From NCBI RefSeq assembly GCF_012911005.2, contig NZ_WTVS01000029.1:1-64000 (forward strand): a DNA stretch of 64,000 bases. The letters are read 5' to 3'. Made by a program: the position numbers and the translations under genes. The DNA comes from Aromatoleum toluolicum. Its GTDB lineage: Bacteria; Pseudomonadota; Gammaproteobacteria; Burkholderiales; Rhodocyclaceae. Positions 1 to 11,241 of the stretch are shown piece after piece. The number at the start of each line of letters is the position of its first letter. Position 1 is the first letter of the stretch. Below the pieces are notes generated by a model that saw nothing but the letters and a program-made list of their open reading frames with translations, was not told where the DNA came from and ran no database searches.

Positions 1-2277
<2,277 letters not shown>

Positions 2278-2342
2278 TTCGCCGGCCGCGCAACGGCGGC
2301 CGGAACCCATTCGCCCCCACGTAGTCTTTCAGGAAGCGCACC

Positions 2343-2384
2343 CGACACACGCCGGCCTCGCACGAGGCCGGCGTGTGTCGTTGT
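2343..2384 (+). terminator. Hairpin terminator after parC
   Basis: An 18-bp perfect inverted repeat (2343-2360 with 2363-2380) with only CA between the arms, followed by a modestly T-rich stretch. It lies between parC and the antiporter gene. The stem is very strong but the T-tract is weak, so Rho-independent termination is likely rather than certain. Confidence 0.6.
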
Positions 2385-2416
2385 GGCTGTTCCATCCCTC
2401 ATAACCAAGACTCCGA

Positions 2417-4123
2417 ATGGACCACGACATCTCCCTCATCACCACGGTCGCCGCAGCCTTCGGCTTCGCGCTGATCTTCGGCTTCATCGCCGAGCGCCTG
2501 AAAGTGCCGGCGCTCGTCGGCTACCTCGTCGCCGGCATCGCGATCGGCCCCGCGACCCCGGGCTTCGTCGCCGACATCCATACCGCCTCCCAGCTCTCCG
2601 AGATCGGTGTGATGCTGCTGATGTTCGGCGTCGGCCTGCATTTCTCGCTCGACGACCTGCTCGCGGTGCGACGCATCGCGCTGCCCGGCGCCGTCGTGCA
2701 GATGGGCTTCGCGACGGTGCTGGGCACGGGCGTCGCATGGTGGTGGGGATGGAGCCTGGGTGCGGCGCTGGTGTTCGGACTGTCGCTGTCGTGCGCGAGC
2801 ACCGTGGTGCTGCTCAAGGCGCTCGAAGCGCGCGGCGTGCTCGACACCATGAACGGCCGCATCGCGGTCGGCTGGCTGGTCGTCGAGGACCTTGCCACCG
2901 TCGTGATCCTCGTGCTGCTGCCGCCGCTCGCGGGCACGCTCGGCGCGACCACCACCCCGCTCGGCGACGCCGGCGACCCGCTGTGGCGCACCATCGGCAA
3001 GACCCTGCTGGAAGTCACCGCCTTCATCGCGCTGATGCTGATCGCCGGCCGGCGCCTCCTGCCCTGGCTGCTGTGGCAGGTCGCGCGCACCGGCTCGCGC
3101 GAACTCTTCACGCTGTCGGTGATCGCTACTGCCATCGGCATCGCCTATGGCGCGGCCCAGCTCTTCAGCGTGTCCTTCGCGCTGGGCGCCTTCTTCGCCG
3201 GCATGATGATGCGCGAGTCCGAATTCAGCCACCGCGCCGCCGAAGAGTCGCTGCCGCTGCGCGACGCCTTCTCGGTGCTGTTCTTCGTCGCCGTCGGCAT
3301 GCTCTTCGATCCGACCGTGATCGCGGACTATCCGCTGCAGGTGCTCACCGTGGTGCTCATCATCGTCGTCGGCAAGTCGCTCGCCGCGATGGCGCTGGTG
3401 CTCGCATTCCGCTACCCGCTCAACACGGCGCTGACGGTCGCGGCGAGCCTCGCGCAGATCGGCGAGTTCTCCTTCATCCTCGCCGGCCTGGGGCTCACGC
3501 TGGGCCTGCTGCCACAGACCGGGATGAGCCTCGTGCTCGCCGGCGCGCTGATCTCGATCGCGCTCAATCCGCTGGTGTTCGCGACGGTCGGGCCGATCCG
3601 CGCGTGGACGCTGAAGCGCTCCGAGTTCGCGCGGCGGCTCGAGCGCCGCGAAGACCCGTACGCCGAGTTGCCGACGAGCACCGAGAGCAAGTACCTCGAA
3701 GGCCAGGTCGTGCTGGTCGGCTACGGGCGGGTCGGCCGGCGCATCGCACAGGCCCTCGCCGCGCGCGGCATCCCCTTCGTCGTCGCCGAGCAGAACCGCG
3801 AGCAGGTCGAACAGCTGCGCAGCGAGGGCGTGGCGGCGGTCGCCGGCGACGCGTCCGAGCCGTCGGTACTGATCCAGGCCCACATCGCCCATGCGGCGAT
3901 GCTGGTGATCGCCACCCCCGACCCGGTCAACGTTCGCCCCATGGTCGCCACGGCGCGCGCGCTCAACCCCGCCATCGAGGTCGTCCTGCGCACCCACAGC
4001 GAGGACGACTCCCGGCTGCTGCGCAAGGAAGGCATCGGCACGGTTTTCTACGGCGAGGAGGAACTCGCCAAGGGCATGACGGGGCACGTGCTGGAACGCT
4101 TCGCGCCGCGCATGCCCGCCTGA
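2417..4123 (+). CDS. ybaL: YbaL/Kef-type monovalent cation:proton antiporter (CPA2) with RCK domain
   Basis: Inner-membrane CPA2 antiporter of 568 residues. The first ~390 residues form about a dozen hydrophobic segments and include ELGVILLMFGVGLHF-like and SCASTVVLLKAL motifs typical of Kef/YbaL exchangers. From about residue 415 a TrkA-N/RCK nucleotide-binding domain follows, with a Rossmann glycine motif (VGYGRVGRR). Sequence and domain order agree with E. coli YbaL along the whole length, as far as I can judge from memory. The ATG at 2417 gives the canonical N-terminus, although the ribosome binding site is weak. The likely role is K+ or Na+ efflux gated by nucleotides; the true ion is not visible in sequence. 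It ends convergently with motD, 24 bp apart. Confidence 0.85.
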   Translation: MDHDISLITTVAAAFGFALIFGFIAERLKVPALVGYLVAGIAIGPATPGFVADIHTASQLSEIGVMLLMFGVGLHFSLDDLLAVRRIALPGAVVQMGFATVLGTGVAWWWGWSLGAALVFGLSLSCASTVVLLKALEARGVLDTMNGRIAVGWLVVEDLATVVILVLLPPLAGTLGATTTPLGDAGDPLWRTIGKTLLEVTAFIALMLIAGRRLLPWLLWQVARTGSRELFTLSVIATAIGIAYGAAQLFSVSFALGAFFAGMMMRESEFSHRAAEESLPLRDAFSVLFFVAVGMLFDPTVIADYPLQVLTVVLIIVVGKSLAAMALVLAFRYPLNTALTVAASLAQIGEFSFILAGLGLTLGLLPQTGMSLVLAGALISIALNPLVFATVGPIRAWTLKRSEFARRLERREDPYAELPTSTESKYLEGQVVLVGYGRVGRRIAQALAARGIPFVVAEQNREQVEQLRSEGVAAVAGDASEPSVLIQAHIAHAAMLVIATPDPVNVRPMVATARALNPAIEVVLRTHSEDDSRLLRKEGIGTVFYGEEELAKGMTGHVLERFAPRMPA

Positions 4124-4147
4124 ACCGCCGGAAAACGATGGCGAACC

Positions 4148-5017
4148 TCAGCGGGCCGGCGGCGCTTCCTCGTTCCCGGCGGCCTCGCCCGGGGGGAGGA
4201 TCGCGCGGATCGGATCGCCGTCCCGGATCTGCCCCGGCGCGCGCGGCGGCGACTCGCCGACCATCGACTCGATCAGGATCGTCACGCGCCGGTTGCGCGC
4301 GCGGCCTTCCTCGTTGGCGTTGTCGGTGAGCGGCCGCTGGTCCGCGTAGCCGGCCGCCGTGAGGCGATCGCCGCGCACCCCCGACTCGATGAAGAGCCGC
4401 ACGACCGTCGAGGCGCGCACCGCGGACAGCTCCCAGTTCGATGGAAAACGCCCGTTACGGATCGGCACGTTGTCGGTGTGCCCCTCGACCGTGACCGGGA
4501 ACTCGGCACGCGCCAGCACCTCGGCCACGGCCCGCAGGGCCGCCACGGCGGGCGCAGCGAGCACCGCGTCGCCCGGCGCGAACAGCACCCGGGCGTTGAT
4601 CTCGATCGATATCCCGCGCGCGCCCTCGGACACGCGGACCTGCCCGCCCTGGGTGAGCGGATCCAGCACGCGACGGATGTCCTCGGCCATCGTCGTCATG
4701 CGCTTGTACTCGGCGCGACGCCGCTTCTCGGCCTCTTCGTCGGGGGTCGGCGACAGCGGCGCGGGCTTGGGCGGAGCGACGGCCGGCGGCGGCGCGATCA
4801 CCGGGTCGCCCGGCACATTCACGGTGATGTTGCGGAAAGCGTTGATCAGCGAATCGGACAGGACGCGGTACTTGCCCTCGTTCACCGACGACAGCGAGTA
4901 CATCACGACGAAGAACGCGAACAGCAGCGTGATGAAGTCCGCGTAGGACACCAGCCAGCGATCCTGGTTCTCGTGGTTCGCGTCGTCCAGCTGGCGGTGT
5001 CGGCGGTGGCGTCGCAT
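4148..5017 (-). CDS. motD: Flagellar motor stator protein MotD (MotB family)
   Basis: Peptidoglycan-anchoring subunit of the flagellar stator. The chosen ATG (5017) lies 10 bp after the motC stop and gives 289 residues; a longer frame adds 21 residues but overlaps motC. After a basic, polar N-terminus comes the single membrane helix beginning WLVSYADFITLLFAFF, with the proton-carrying aspartate at about residue 27. The C-terminal half (about 175-255) is an OmpA-like domain with VEGHTDNVPI and NRRV motifs for peptidoglycan binding. The opening MRRH...RWLVSYADF resembles MotD of the Pseudomonas MotCD pair more than MotB. It is presumably co-translated with motC and co-transcribed with fliA. Confidence 0.9.
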   Translation of the reverse strand: MRRHRRHRQLDDANHENQDRWLVSYADFITLLFAFFVVMYSLSSVNEGKYRVLSDSLINAFRNITVNVPGDPVIAPPPAVAPPKPAPLSPTPDEEAEKRRRAEYKRMTTMAEDIRRVLDPLTQGGQVRVSEGARGISIEINARVLFAPGDAVLAAPAVAALRAVAEVLARAEFPVTVEGHTDNVPIRNGRFPSNWELSAVRASTVVRLFIESGVRGDRLTAAGYADQRPLTDNANEEGRARNRRVTILIESMVGESPPRAPGQIRDGDPIRAILPPGEAAGNEEAPPAR

Positions 5018-5027
5018 CGCGGCACGC

Positions 5028-5768
5028 TCAGGCGATGTAGCCCTGCATGCGGCTCTCGATGATGCGCGGGTTGTCGCCATTGGCGATGCCGACCAGGCCG
5101 TCGACGAGCATCTCGCGCTGCGACACCCCGTCGGCCACGTAAGCCATCAGCTTCTTCGACATCGGCAGGAATACCAGGTTGGCGAAGCCCACGCCATACA
5201 CGGTGGCGACGAAGGCCACCGCAATGCCGGCGCCCAGCTTCGACGGATCGGTCAGGTTCTCCATCACGTGGATCAGGCCGAGCACTGCACCGAGAATGCC
5301 CAGCGTCGGCGCGTAGCCGCCCGCCGCCTCCCAGATGCGCGCGCCCTGACGCATCTGCGCCGCCCAGGCGTCGATCTCGACCTCCAGCACCTCGCGCAGC
5401 CGCTGCGGCTCGACGCCATCGACAAGGAGTTGCAACCCCTTGCGTGTGAATGCGTCGCTGATGCGCGGGATCTGCGCCTCCAGCGCCAGCAGCCCTTCCT
5501 TGCGCGCGGTCTGGCTCCAGCTCGTCGCCTGGCGGATCAGCGCTGCGTGGCTCGACGGCGGCGGCACGAAGACCCATCGGGTCATGCGGATGCCTTCGCG
5601 GAAGACCTTCAGCGGGCTCTGCAGCATCACGGCACCCAGCGTGCCGCCGATCACGATCAGGAAGGCGGTGGGCTGGAGGAGCGACGCAATGTGGCCGCCC
5701 TCGATCACCTGCCCCATGATCAGGGCGGAAATGCCGAGGGTGAGCCCGACGACGCTGATCTTGTCCAT
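5028..5768 (-). CDS. motC: Flagellar motor stator protein MotC (MotA family)
   Basis: Four-helix stator subunit of 246 residues that forms the ion channel with MotD and contacts the rotor switch. The start MDKISVVGLTLGISALIMGQ, the EGGHIASLLQPTAFLIVIGGT segment and the PSKLGAGIAVAFVATVYGVGFAN segment are typical of the short MotC/PomA branch, which lacks the longer MotA cytoplasmic loop. The cytoplasmic charged segment lies at about residues 60-140. It sits between fliA (25 bp upstream) and motD (10 bp downstream), which supports one late flagellar transcript. Confidence 0.92.
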   Translation of the reverse strand: MDKISVVGLTLGISALIMGQVIEGGHIASLLQPTAFLIVIGGTLGAVMLQSPLKVFREGIRMTRWVFVPPPSSHAALIRQATSWSQTARKEGLLALEAQIPRISDAFTRKGLQLLVDGVEPQRLREVLEVEIDAWAAQMRQGARIWEAAGGYAPTLGILGAVLGLIHVMENLTDPSKLGAGIAVAFVATVYGVGFANLVFLPMSKKLMAYVADGVSQREMLVDGLVGIANGDNPRIIESRMQGYIA

Positions 5769-5793
5769 GTCAGCAGTTCCCCGGCCGGCCCGC

Positions 5794-6573
5794 TCAGGCG
5801 CCGGACGGCGGATTCTTGGGCGGACGTCCGCGACGCGCCCCGGTCGTGGCGCCGGCCGGGCGCGCCGTCCCCAGGATGCGCGAGCGCAGGCGCGCCACAG
5901 CCTGGCTGTGGAGCTGGCACACGCGCGACTCGGAAACGCCCAGCACCTCGCCGATCTCGCGCAGGTTGAGTTCCTCGTCGTAGTACAGCGCCATCATCAG
6001 TTTCTCGCGCTCGGGCAGATCCTCGATCGCGCGCACGAGCGTGTTGCGCATGTCGGCCTTCTCGAGGATGTCGGCCGGGTTCGACTCGTGCTCGCCGAGG
6101 TGGCGCTCGAAGTAGTCCTCGCCCTCGCCGTCGGTGAAGTCCTCGAAATGCACGAGCTGGTAGCCGCGCGCATCCTGCAGCATGCGCTGGTACTCGGCAA
6201 GCGGCATGCCCAGCAACTCCGCGAGTTCCACCTCGCTCGGCTGGCGCCCGTTGCGCTGCTCGAGCTCGTGCACCGCCGACTCGATGCGGCGCATGTCGCG
6301 CCGCAGGCTGCGCGGCAGCCAGTCGTTCTCGCGCAAGCCGTCGAGCATCGCGCCGCGGATGCGCTGCACCGCGTAGGTCTCGAACTGCGCCCCGAGCCCG
6401 TCCTCGTAGCGGCTGATCGCATCCAGCAGGCCCATCATGCCGTTCTGGATCAGGTCGTCCATCTGCACGCTGGCCGGCAGCTTCGCCATCAGGTGATAGG
6501 CGATGCGCTTGACCAGCGGGGCGTAGGCCTCCACCAGGTGGTTCTTGTCGAGATTACCAGCTGCGTCGTACAT
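5794..6573 (-). CDS. fliA: Flagellar sigma factor sigma-28 (FliA)
   Basis: RNA polymerase sigma factor for late flagellar and motility genes. I choose the ATG at 6573 (259 residues), which gives the usual FliA start near YAPLVKRIAYHL; the longer frame adds 40 unsupported residues. Region 2 (QMDDLIQNGMMGLLDAISRY and FETYAVQRIRGAMLDGLR) spans about residues 35-80. Region 3 follows, and region 4 with its helix-turn-helix (REIGEVLGVSESRVCQLH) lies near 205-230. About 25 residues follow region 4 and include the basic RRGRPPK, which looks AT-hook-like. It lies after flhB-flhA-flhF-flhG and before motCD, the common betaproteobacterial order. Confidence 0.95.
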   Translation of the reverse strand: MYDAAGNLDKNHLVEAYAPLVKRIAYHLMAKLPASVQMDDLIQNGMMGLLDAISRYEDGLGAQFETYAVQRIRGAMLDGLRENDWLPRSLRRDMRRIESAVHELEQRNGRQPSEVELAELLGMPLAEYQRMLQDARGYQLVHFEDFTDGEGEDYFERHLGEHESNPADILEKADMRNTLVRAIEDLPEREKLMMALYYDEELNLREIGEVLGVSESRVCQLHSQAVARLRSRILGTARPAGATTGARRGRPPKNPPSGA

Positions 6574-6683
6574 CCACTTCGCCTGTATCTTCTTCCGTCC
6601 TGGACGGGTTTCCGGGCATGCGGGCAAACCAGCGGATGTCCATTGTCCCCCTGCCGGACCGCTTTTGCCAAACGGGTACGCAC

Positions 6684-7499
6684 TCAGTCCCATACCTGCC
6701 TCCCGCGGACTGGCGCAGCGCCGGCCCGTGTGTTGCCGAACGCCGCGAGACGCCTCAGGAAGGCAGCCTCTGCATCGCGCGGCGACGCTTCCGCGGCGCT
6801 GTGCCCCAGCCCCGCAGCCAGCTCGTCGCGCTCGAGTTCGCCCAGCCAGGCGAGCGGCACGCCGACGTGGCGGCGCACGAGCTCGCTGAGGCTGCGAAAG
6901 AACGCCGCGGCATCAGCACGGCCACGCGCACCGCACACGGCCACGTGCAGCGAGCCCGCCCCGGCCGCGGCGAGCCCCTTGATCACCTGGTAGGCGTCCG
7001 TCGCACCGCTGCGGCTCGCCTCGGCGACGACCAGGCGGCGCGGCGCCGCCAGCGCGAAGGGGGACGGATCTGCAGCGCTCTCGCACGCCGAATGGATCAG
7101 GATGAAGCTGGCAGGCCGCTGCAGCGTACGCAAGGCATCGAGCACGCAGTCGCGCCGCTCGCCGTCGAGCAGCGGCAACGCGAGGGCACAGGCCCCCACC
7201 GGAACGCGCCCGAGCAGGCCGGGCACCGGCTGCAGCAACTCGCGCACCACACTGCGGCCGCCGAGCACGCCCAGCAGATCGCCGCCCGGGGGCAGGCCGA
7301 GCACCCCGGCCAGCGAATCCTCGCCCTGCACCTCGTCGAGCAGCAGCACGCGCTGGCTATGTCCGGCGATGCGGTGCGCCGCCTGCAGCGCGACATGCGC
7401 ACGGCGGCGTCCGGTCGCGTACAGCGCGACAACCGTCGGGGGCGCGCGCCGGAACAGGCGCCGCAACCCGGCCGCCTGGTCTTCCCGCGGATCGATCAT
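6684..7499 (-). CDS. FlhG-like (MinD/ParA-fold) protein lacking a recognisable Walker A
   Basis: A 271-residue protein directly after flhF (the flhF TGA and this ATG are 1 bp apart), where FlhG/FleN, the MinD-like ATPase controlling flagellar number, normally sits. The N-terminus GLRRLFRRAPPTVV is like the FlhG start, and LLLDE follows as in the MinD fold. Where KGGVGKT is expected it reads ALYATGRRRAHVAL, so the ATP-binding lysines and glycines are missing. A later VICxxxGRA-like region is also poorly conserved. I therefore call it a diverged FlhG homologue from position and fold resemblance only. Loss of ATPase activity is an inference. It is not obviously a pseudogene: the frame is intact and codon use matches its neighbours. 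Confidence 0.65.
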   Translation of the reverse strand: MIDPREDQAAGLRRLFRRAPPTVVALYATGRRRAHVALQAAHRIAGHSQRVLLLDEVQGEDSLAGVLGLPPGGDLLGVLGGRSVVRELLQPVPGLLGRVPVGACALALPLLDGERRDCVLDALRTLQRPASFILIHSACESAADPSPFALAAPRRLVVAEASRSGATDAYQVIKGLAAAGAGSLHVAVCGARGRADAAAFFRSLSELVRRHVGVPLAWLGELERDELAAGLGHSAAEASPRDAEAAFLRRLAAFGNTRAGAAPVRGRQVWD

Positions 7500-7500
7500 G

Positions 7501-8967
7501 TCAGACTCCGCCGGCCGCCAGCATCAGCGCCGCTTCGTCGCCCTGCAGCTTCCACGGCGACTCGGCCGACTGCTCGCGCAGCGCGCGATGCAGCAGGTAG
7601 GCGCGATTCGGCAGGTGCAGGTCCTCAGGCACGCGCTGGCCGTTGGCGACATAGAACACGTTGAGTTCGTTGCGCACGGCCACATCCAGCGCCGGGGCGA
7701 GCGACGCGGCCTCGTCGACCTTGGTCAGCACGCAGCCCGCCAGGTCCGGCCCGCTATAGGCACGCACGACGTCCGCGAGCGTGTCGCCGCGGCAGGTCGA
7801 ATTGAGCAGCAGCAAGCGGCGCACGTCGCCGGCACCGGTCAGCATCGCCGCCTGCTCGGCCACCATCTTGTCGCGCTGGCTCATGCCCATCGTATCGATC
7901 AGCACCATGTGCTTGTTGCGCAGCTCGGCTAGCGTCTGGCGCAGGTCGGCCGCGTCGCGCACCGAGAACACCGGCACGCCGAGGATGCGGCCGTAGATGC
8001 GCAGCTGCTCCTGCGCGCCGATGCGGTAGCCGTCGGTCGTGATCAGCGCCAACCGTTCGGCGCCGTGGCGCACCACGCAGCGTGCCGCGAGCTTTGCCGT
8101 CGTCGTGGTCTTGCCCACGCCGGTCGGCCCCACCAGCGCATACACGCCGCCACGATCAATGATGTCCGCATCGGACGCGACCGCACGCAGGTCGCGCGCG
8201 AGGGCGTTCTTCACCGCGGCACGGGCGTCCTCCGGCGAGGCCTCCTCATCCACGGCTTCGGCCAGCCGGCGCGCGAGCACACTGGAGAAACCGGCTTCGA
8301 GCAGCTCGCCGACGATATCCGCCCGTGCGGGCGCCTTGCGCCGGGTCTCGCCCCAGGCGAAACCCGCGAGCTGGCGCTCGATCATGCTGCGGATACCGGC
8401 CATTTCCTTCATCAGCTGGACGTTCGCTTCCTGCAGCGAACGGATGCGCTCGTCCTCGACCGCGCGTGCGGGTTCGGCAGCGCGGACCTGCGGCGCCGCC
8501 GGCACAGGCTGCTTCGGGGCAGGCACCGTTTCCGCGGCAAGCGGACGCACCGCAGTCTCGGGAGCGCTCCAGTCGTCGATCGAATACTGCTCGCTCAGTG
8601 CCGCGGCGCGCGAGCGCATCACGTAATCGGCCGTCTCCATGCGCGGCGGATTGAACGGGCGAATGATCCTTGCCGGTTTCGGCGTCGCGGCCGGAGCCGC
8701 AGGCGCACGTCCCGACAGGCTCACCTGGAAGTCGTCGTCCTCGGCCGAAGGCGCAGCCGGCGCCGGCCGGGCGGTCGGCTGGGGGGCGGGCGCAGCAGCG
8801 CGCGAAGCCCCCGGCAACGCTCCGACGTCGTCCGCCGGCAGGGCCAGGATCTCGACGCCACCCTCCACCGCGCGGTTCGACAGCACGATGGCATCGGCAC
8901 CGAGTTCGGCCTTCAGGGCACGCAGGGCCTCGCGGGCGGAGGGGGCAAAGTAGCGCTTGACGTTCAT
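7501..8967 (-). CDS. flhF: Flagellar biosynthesis GTPase FlhF
   Basis: SRP-type GTPase that places the flagellum, usually at a pole. It has 488 residues: an N-terminal basic domain (MNVKRYFAPSAREALRALK), a long Ala/Pro-rich linker (about 50-165), an N-domain (about 215-270) and the G domain with the P-loop GPTGVGKTT at 280-288. The ITTDGYRIGAQEQL motif, the switch IDTMGMSQRDK and the specificity motif LTKVDEA follow. The first SRP-like motif and the GTP contacts all look intact. It is flanked by flhA upstream (133 bp) and the flhG-like gene immediately downstream. Confidence 0.95.
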   Translation of the reverse strand: MNVKRYFAPSAREALRALKAELGADAIVLSNRAVEGGVEILALPADDVGALPGASRAAAPAPQPTARPAPAAPSAEDDDFQVSLSGRAPAAPAATPKPARIIRPFNPPRMETADYVMRSRAAALSEQYSIDDWSAPETAVRPLAAETVPAPKQPVPAAPQVRAAEPARAVEDERIRSLQEANVQLMKEMAGIRSMIERQLAGFAWGETRRKAPARADIVGELLEAGFSSVLARRLAEAVDEEASPEDARAAVKNALARDLRAVASDADIIDRGGVYALVGPTGVGKTTTTAKLAARCVVRHGAERLALITTDGYRIGAQEQLRIYGRILGVPVFSVRDAADLRQTLAELRNKHMVLIDTMGMSQRDKMVAEQAAMLTGAGDVRRLLLLNSTCRGDTLADVVRAYSGPDLAGCVLTKVDEAASLAPALDVAVRNELNVFYVANGQRVPEDLHLPNRAYLLHRALREQSAESPWKLQGDEAALMLAAGGV

Positions 8968-9100
8968 GGTGGTTCTCCCGACTACCGCGCTCTGTGCGCA
9001 GCATGGAACCGATTATGGTGGCGGGGAGGCGGATCGATAGCGCGGAATAGACCCGGTTTCCCCCCGCAAATCCGGCCCGCGACGGTTACCTCAAAAGCGC

Positions 9101-11203
9101 TCAGCGCGCGGCGCCGCCGACCATCGCCGTGACGCGGATCGTGCGCGTCTCGGGCACCTCCGAGTTCGCGATGACCTTGAGCGAAGGCACCGCACGGCGC
9201 AGGAAGCGCGACAGCAGCCAGCGCAGCTGTGGCGGCACCAGCAGCACCGGCGGCAGCCCCATGTCTTCCTGGCGCTGCGACACCTCGGCCGCGTGGCGCA
9301 GCATGCCGTCGGCGAGGCTCGGCTCGATGACGCCGCCATCGCTGCCCCCCGTCGACATCGCCTGCATGAGGATACGTTCGAGCGCCGGATCGAGCGCCAT
9401 CACCTGGATATCCGCGTTGCCCGGGAAGAGGCTCTGCAGAATCGAGCGGCCCAGCGCCTGGCGCACGCGCGACGTGAGCTCGAGCGGATCCTGGGTGCGC
9501 GGCGCATTCTCGGCGAGCGTCTCGATGATCGTCCGCATGTCGCGGATATTGACCCCCTCCTCGAGCAGGTTCTGCAGCACCCGCTGCACCGTCGCGACCG
9601 GCAGCAGCGCCGGCACGAGGTCCTCGACCAGCTTCGGCGTCGTCTTGCTGATGTGATCGAGCAGCGCCTGCGTCTCCTGGCGCCCGAGCAACTCCGCCGC
9701 GTGGTTCAGGATCAGGTGGTTGAGGTGCGTCGCGACCACTGTACTCGCGTCGACGACCGTGTAGCCCAGCGCATGTGCCTGCTCGCGCTGGCTCGCGTCG
9801 ATCCAGTACGCCGGCAGGTCGAACGCCGGATCGCGCGTCTCGCGACCGGCGAGCGGACCGGTCACGCGCCCCGGGTTGATCGCCAGGAACTGGCCCGGAT
9901 AGGCCTCGCCGGAACCGATCTCGACGCCCTTCAACGCGATGCGGTACGCATTCGGCTTGAGCTCGAGGTTGTCACGGATGTGCACCGGCGCCGACAGGAA
10001 GCCGACATCCTGTGCGAACTTCTTGCGCAGCCCGCGGATGCGCTTCAGCAGCTCGCCGTCCTGCCCCTTGTCGACCATCGGGATCAGGCGGTAGCCGACT
10101 TCCAGCCCGAGCACGTCCACCGGAGCGACGTCGTTCCAGCTCGCCTCCTGGCTCTCGGCCGGAGCCACCGCTGCCGCAGCTTCGGGCGCCACCCGTGCGG
10201 CCGCAGCCGACTCCTGGCGCAGGATGCCGAGCCGGCGCCACGCCAGCCAACCGAGCGAACCGGCCATCAGGATGAACACCAGGTTCGGCATACCCGGAAT
10301 CAGCCCCAGCACACCGATGATCGCCGCCGTGAGCATCAACACCTGCGGATTCGAGAACACCTGGTTGATCACCAGGCCGCCCACGTCCGCGTCGTCGCCG
10401 ACGCGCGACACGACCATGCCCGCCGCGACCGAGATGATCAGGGCCGGGATCTGCGCGACGAGGCCGTCGCCGATCGTCAGCAACGTGTAGGTCTCGACCG
10501 CAATACCGACCGGCATGTCGTGCTGCACGATGCCGACGAGCAGCCCGCCCACGATGTTGATCAGCAGGATCACGATGCCCGCGACCGCATCCCCGCGCAC
10601 GAACTTCGACGCACCGTCCATCGCGCCGAAGAATTCCGACTCCTGCGCGACCTCCTTGCGCCGGCGCTTCGCCTCCGCCTCGTCGACCAGCCCCGCATTG
10701 AGGTCGGCGTCGATCGCCATCTGCTTGCCGGGCATCGCATCCAGGGTGAAGCGCGCACTCACTTCCGCAATCCGGCCGGCACCCTTCGTCACGACGACGA
10801 AGTTGATGACGACGAGGATCACGAACACCACCAGGCCGATCGCGGTATTCCCGCCGACGAGGAAGTGGCCGAAGGCCTCGATGACCTTGCCCGCGGCGTC
10901 AGGGCCGGTGTGGCCCTCGAGCAGAACGATGCGCGTCGACGCGACGTTCAGCGCCAGGCGCAACAGCGTCGTCACCAGCAGCACGGTCGGGAATACCGAA
11001 AACTCCAGCGGCCGGCGCGTGTACATCGCCACCAGCATCACCATCACCGACACGGCGATGTTGAAGGTGAAGAACACGTCCAGCGCGAACGCCGGCAGCG
11101 GCAGCACCATCATGGACAGCACCATGATGATGAAGATCGGCGCGCCCAGCATCCGCAGGTTCGTCGGCGTCAGCAGCGCACGCAGGTTGAGGACATCGTT
11201 CAT
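9101..11203 (-). CDS. flhA: Flagellar export apparatus protein FlhA
   Basis: Export-gate subunit of the flagellar type III secretion system, 700 residues. The N-terminal ~330 residues carry about eight membrane helices and the conserved cytoplasmic FHIPEP-type loop, with PGKQMAIDADLNAGLVDE as the signature. The C-terminal cytoplasmic domain, which binds chaperone-substrate complexes, runs from about 350 to 700. It starts 38 bp after flhB, consistent with one transcript. Length and motifs are normal for the family. Confidence 0.97.
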   Translation of the reverse strand: MNDVLNLRALLTPTNLRMLGAPIFIIMVLSMMVLPLPAFALDVFFTFNIAVSVMVMLVAMYTRRPLEFSVFPTVLLVTTLLRLALNVASTRIVLLEGHTGPDAAGKVIEAFGHFLVGGNTAIGLVVFVILVVINFVVVTKGAGRIAEVSARFTLDAMPGKQMAIDADLNAGLVDEAEAKRRRKEVAQESEFFGAMDGASKFVRGDAVAGIVILLINIVGGLLVGIVQHDMPVGIAVETYTLLTIGDGLVAQIPALIISVAAGMVVSRVGDDADVGGLVINQVFSNPQVLMLTAAIIGVLGLIPGMPNLVFILMAGSLGWLAWRRLGILRQESAAAARVAPEAAAAVAPAESQEASWNDVAPVDVLGLEVGYRLIPMVDKGQDGELLKRIRGLRKKFAQDVGFLSAPVHIRDNLELKPNAYRIALKGVEIGSGEAYPGQFLAINPGRVTGPLAGRETRDPAFDLPAYWIDASQREQAHALGYTVVDASTVVATHLNHLILNHAAELLGRQETQALLDHISKTTPKLVEDLVPALLPVATVQRVLQNLLEEGVNIRDMRTIIETLAENAPRTQDPLELTSRVRQALGRSILQSLFPGNADIQVMALDPALERILMQAMSTGGSDGGVIEPSLADGMLRHAAEVSQRQEDMGLPPVLLVPPQLRWLLSRFLRRAVPSLKVIANSEVPETRTIRVTAMVGGAAR

Positions 11204-11241
11204 TGCCAGCCTCTATCGCATCGTCCGTTCCGCGCGCCCGC

